Shown: positions 22,568 through 24,416 of the stretch, one piece after another
Position numbering within the stretch: position 1 is the stretch's first letter
Layout of the letters: every line of letters starts with the position of its first letter
Assembly (NCBI GenBank): GCA_902478935.1
Contig: CABSMV010000015.1
Location: forward strand, 1-24,416
Length of the DNA stretch: 24,416 bases
Reading direction: 5' to 3'
From: an uncultured Collinsella sp.
GTDB taxonomy: Bacteria; Actinomycetota; Coriobacteriia; Coriobacteriales; Coriobacteriaceae
The notes under the pieces: generated by a model
The model's database searches: none
What the model was told of the DNA's origin: nothing
What the model saw: only the letters and a program-made list of their open reading frames with translations
Program-made: the position numbers and the translations under genes

Positions 22568-23824
22568 CTACTTGTAATACGTCTTGAACAGCTTAAAGTG
22601 GCGCAGCTTGGTGTGCCACATGCGCAGCCAGCGGTTAAAGACGAAGTCGCCCTTCATAAACGAAGGGTCGGCGCCCTTGCCTTCCTTGTCCAGGCGATGC
22701 ACCTTAGCGCGCAGCTCGGGATCCTTGACGTACTTGTCGACGACGCCCATGGGGACGACCATCCACAGCGCCTCGTCCTGTGCCGTCACAAACTCCGGCT
22801 CAAACGGGCGGTTGAACACATACTCGTCCACCACATACTTGGCAACGTTAAAGCCACTGTTAGTGACGTAGTAGTTGCTGCGGCCCTGGCGCGTGTTGAA
22901 ATCGAAGAACTTAAACGAGCCGTCGCGCTCGTCGTACTTAACGTCAAAGTTGGAATAGCCCACAAAGTGAAGGTCCTCGAGCAACTTGCGCACGCCGTCC
23001 ATGAGCTCGTCGTTGGGCTCGGTAATGATACAGGCATGGTTGCCGACACCGTGGGGCTGATGCTCCTCGAGCAGCACATGGCCCAGGCACATCATGCGCA
23101 CCTTGCCGTTGCGGTCGGAATAGCTGGTGAGCACGCGCATGTACTCGTCGTTGCCGGGCACTCGGTCCTGCAAGATCAGATCGTCGGTGTAGCCGCTGGC
23201 ATACGAATCGCGAATGACCTGTTCCAGCTCGGCGCGGTCGGCAATCTCATAGGCCTTCTTCTGGCCCTCGAACTCGTGCTGCCACCACATGATGCCGTCA
23301 GAAGGCTTCAGAATCATCGGGTAAGGAAAATCGATTTGGTCGAGCACTTCGGCAGGCGCCTCACCCTGGGCATTGAGCATCGCCTTGGTAAAGGTAAACG
23401 TGTGCGGATAGGGCACGCCATGCTTCTCGCACAGCTCGTAGAAGATCTCCTTCTTCTGGCACTGCTCGAGCATGCTATAGGGAGCGTAAGGCGCGACGAT
23501 GTTATCCGCCAACTCATGGGCATCCTTGGCTTGAGCCACGAGAGCGACATAGTTGTCGCCACAGCCCACAAGGACAATCGTCTTATCGGCATGCGCTTGG
23601 GCAATGCCATTGACGGTTTTGAGCATCACGGGCATGGTATCGATATCCACGTTGGGCGTGTAGTCGATAATCTGGCTGCGGTACGCGGGACCCGTCTGAT
23701 ACTTGCCAAAGACCAGACTCTTGACCTGGTACTCCTCGTAGAAGGCGCGCGCCACCGAATAGGCGTTGATGTCGCCACCAAGCAGCACGGGAATGAACTC
23801 GCGCTCTGTAAATTGCAATGCCAT
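22568..23824 (-). CDS. ATP-grasp carboxylate-amine ligase, probably D-aspartate ligase
   Basis: 418 residues. The start REFIPVLLGGDINAYSVARA closely resembles, from memory, the D-aspartate ligase of Enterococcus faecium, as do the RMMCLGHVLLEE segment and the C-terminal FNTRQGRSNYYVT. The centre is an ATP-grasp fold: MILKPSDG for nucleotide binding and VKYDERDGSFKFFDFNTRQG with the metal-binding acidic and Asn residues. The known enzyme activates the beta-carboxyl of D-Asp and joins it to the side-chain amine of peptidoglycan residue 3. The racemase gene follows 84 bases later on the same strand, which supports this role. The TAGAAT near 23881-23886 (minus) could be its -10 box. Confidence 0.85.
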   Translation of the reverse strand: MALQFTEREFIPVLLGGDINAYSVARAFYEEYQVKSLVFGKYQTGPAYRSQIIDYTPNVDIDTMPVMLKTVNGIAQAHADKTIVLVGCGDNYVALVAQAKDAHELADNIVAPYAPYSMLEQCQKKEIFYELCEKHGVPYPHTFTFTKAMLNAQGEAPAEVLDQIDFPYPMILKPSDGIMWWQHEFEGQKKAYEIADRAELEQVIRDSYASGYTDDLILQDRVPGNDEYMRVLTSYSDRNGKVRMMCLGHVLLEEHQPHGVGNHACIITEPNDELMDGVRKLLEDLHFVGYSNFDVKYDERDGSFKFFDFNTRQGRSNYYVTNSGFNVAKYVVDEYVFNRPFEPEFVTAQDEALWMVVPMGVVDKYVKDPELRAKVHRLDKEGKGADPSFMKGDFVFNRWLRMWHTKLRHFKLFKTYYK

Positions 23825-24044
23825 GGAAACTTCCTATCATGAACTGCCCACACAACGGGCGGTCTTTGCGCAACTGATTTATTCTAGCGTGCCAAGCCGC
23901 CGGCGCCCAAAGCTCCACCGTATCTATGGCAATCGACGTAATCGTCCAGCACGAAGACGGCGCCCACCGTTGTATGACAATGGGCAATGAACCTACCGTT
24001 GTTGTAGGATTCAACATGTAGCCCGCCCCGTCGAAAGGTGCACC

Positions 24045-24369
24045 GTGCCCCAGGCTCATCCGATCAACAACCCCATCATTGACGCCGCCAAGCGCGAACT
24101 TGCAGATCGTGCCCAGACGGCAGCTCCCCTACGCACCGCAAACGATGCTTACAACGGGCCTGCCCGTATCGTCTCAATCAACACGTCGGAGCACAAAGGC
24201 ACGCGTAAGTCACCCGTCGCCGACGGGCACGACACCGTCATCGAGCAGTTTGGCCTCGCCTCCGATGCGCACGCCGGGCATTGGCACCGCCAGGTTTCCT
24301 TTTTAGCTGCAGAGTCTATCCAGACGGCGCAGGCGCGCGGGCTCGATGTGCACGAGGGCGACTTTGGCG
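24045..24369 (+). CDS. MOSC domain protein, 3'-truncated by adapter
   Basis: About 108 genuine residues from a GTG start with AAAGG 6 bases upstream. The MOSC fold is recognisable: ARIVSINTSEHKGTRK, then GLASDAHAGHWHRQVSFLA and the beginning of GLDVHEGDFG. MOSC proteins carry a sulfur- or molybdenum-cofactor-binding beta-barrel whose key Cys would lie downstream, in the missing part. The gene is divergent from the ligase gene, with about 220 bases between. Everything read after 24369 is adapter, so the real C-terminus is unknown. Confidence 0.8.
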
Positions 24370-24416
24370 CTGTCTCTTATACACATCTGACGCTGCCGAC
24401 GAACTCTAGGGTGTAG
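24370..24416. other. Illumina Nextera adapter left on the contig end
   Basis: CTGTCTCTTATACACATCT (24370-24388) is the Tn5 mosaic end, GACGCTGCCGACGA (24389-24402) the read 1 primer side, ACTCTAGG (24403-24410) an eight-base i5 index in reverse complement, and GTGTAG (24411-24416) the beginning of the P5 sequence. In frame it translates to the well-known artefact SYTHLTLPT. It is not biological sequence. Confidence 0.99.

Noticed and set aside
21722..23842. 706-residue plus-strand frame across the racemase and ligase
   Set aside because: It spans two well-identified minus-strand genes and their spacer; composition is typical of an antisense frame.
23926..24021. 31-codon plus-strand frame before the MOSC gene
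   Set aside because: No ribosome site, no recognisable family and overlap with the likely ligase promoter region; conservation would be needed to accept it.

Overview
The window looks like a contig from a high-GC gut actinobacterium of the Coriobacteriia, most likely Collinsella. This is inferred from the GC-rich third codon positions, the pta/ackA fermentation genes, the D-aspartate ligase, and the overall protein character; no rRNA or other marker gene is present to prove it. The right edge is a contig end: the last 47 bases (24370-24416) are Illumina Nextera adapter, not genome.

Layout. Bases 1-1514 (+) hold the 3' part of a Maf nucleotide pyrophosphatase and a P1-family self-processing peptidase. 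1515-1890 is a non-coding stretch with two large nested inverted repeats. 1891-4117 (-) is a galactofuranose module (UDP-galactopyranose mutase, then a family 2 glycosyltransferase). 4349-8204 is the acetate/ATP module: pta (+) facing two tandem acetate kinases (-), with a third nested inverted repeat between the converging genes. 8325-10495 (-) is a lower-GC MFS exporter and LysR pair that looks acquired. 10537-14700 (-) is a housekeeping run: RNase D, a YugP-like membrane metallopeptidase, xseA, xseB and a HIT protein. 14799-15818 (+) encodes a diacylglycerol-kinase-like lipid kinase coupled to a 30-residue membrane protein. 16127-17929 (+) encodes a secreted, membrane-anchored C69 dipeptidase.

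The most interesting segment is 18050-21676 (+). A 22-residue leader peptide with three consecutive Trp codons precedes a strong intrinsic terminator, followed by an ECF S component, a fused double ATPase and an EcfT subunit. The sequence reads as a tryptophan attenuator controlling an ECF-type tryptophan importer. The ATPase also appears asymmetric, with one degenerate site.

21737-23824 (-) pairs an aspartate/glutamate racemase with a D-aspartate-ligase-like ATP-grasp enzyme, a plausible set for making and attaching D-Asp to peptidoglycan. The window ends in a truncated MOSC-domain gene (+) fused to adapter sequence.
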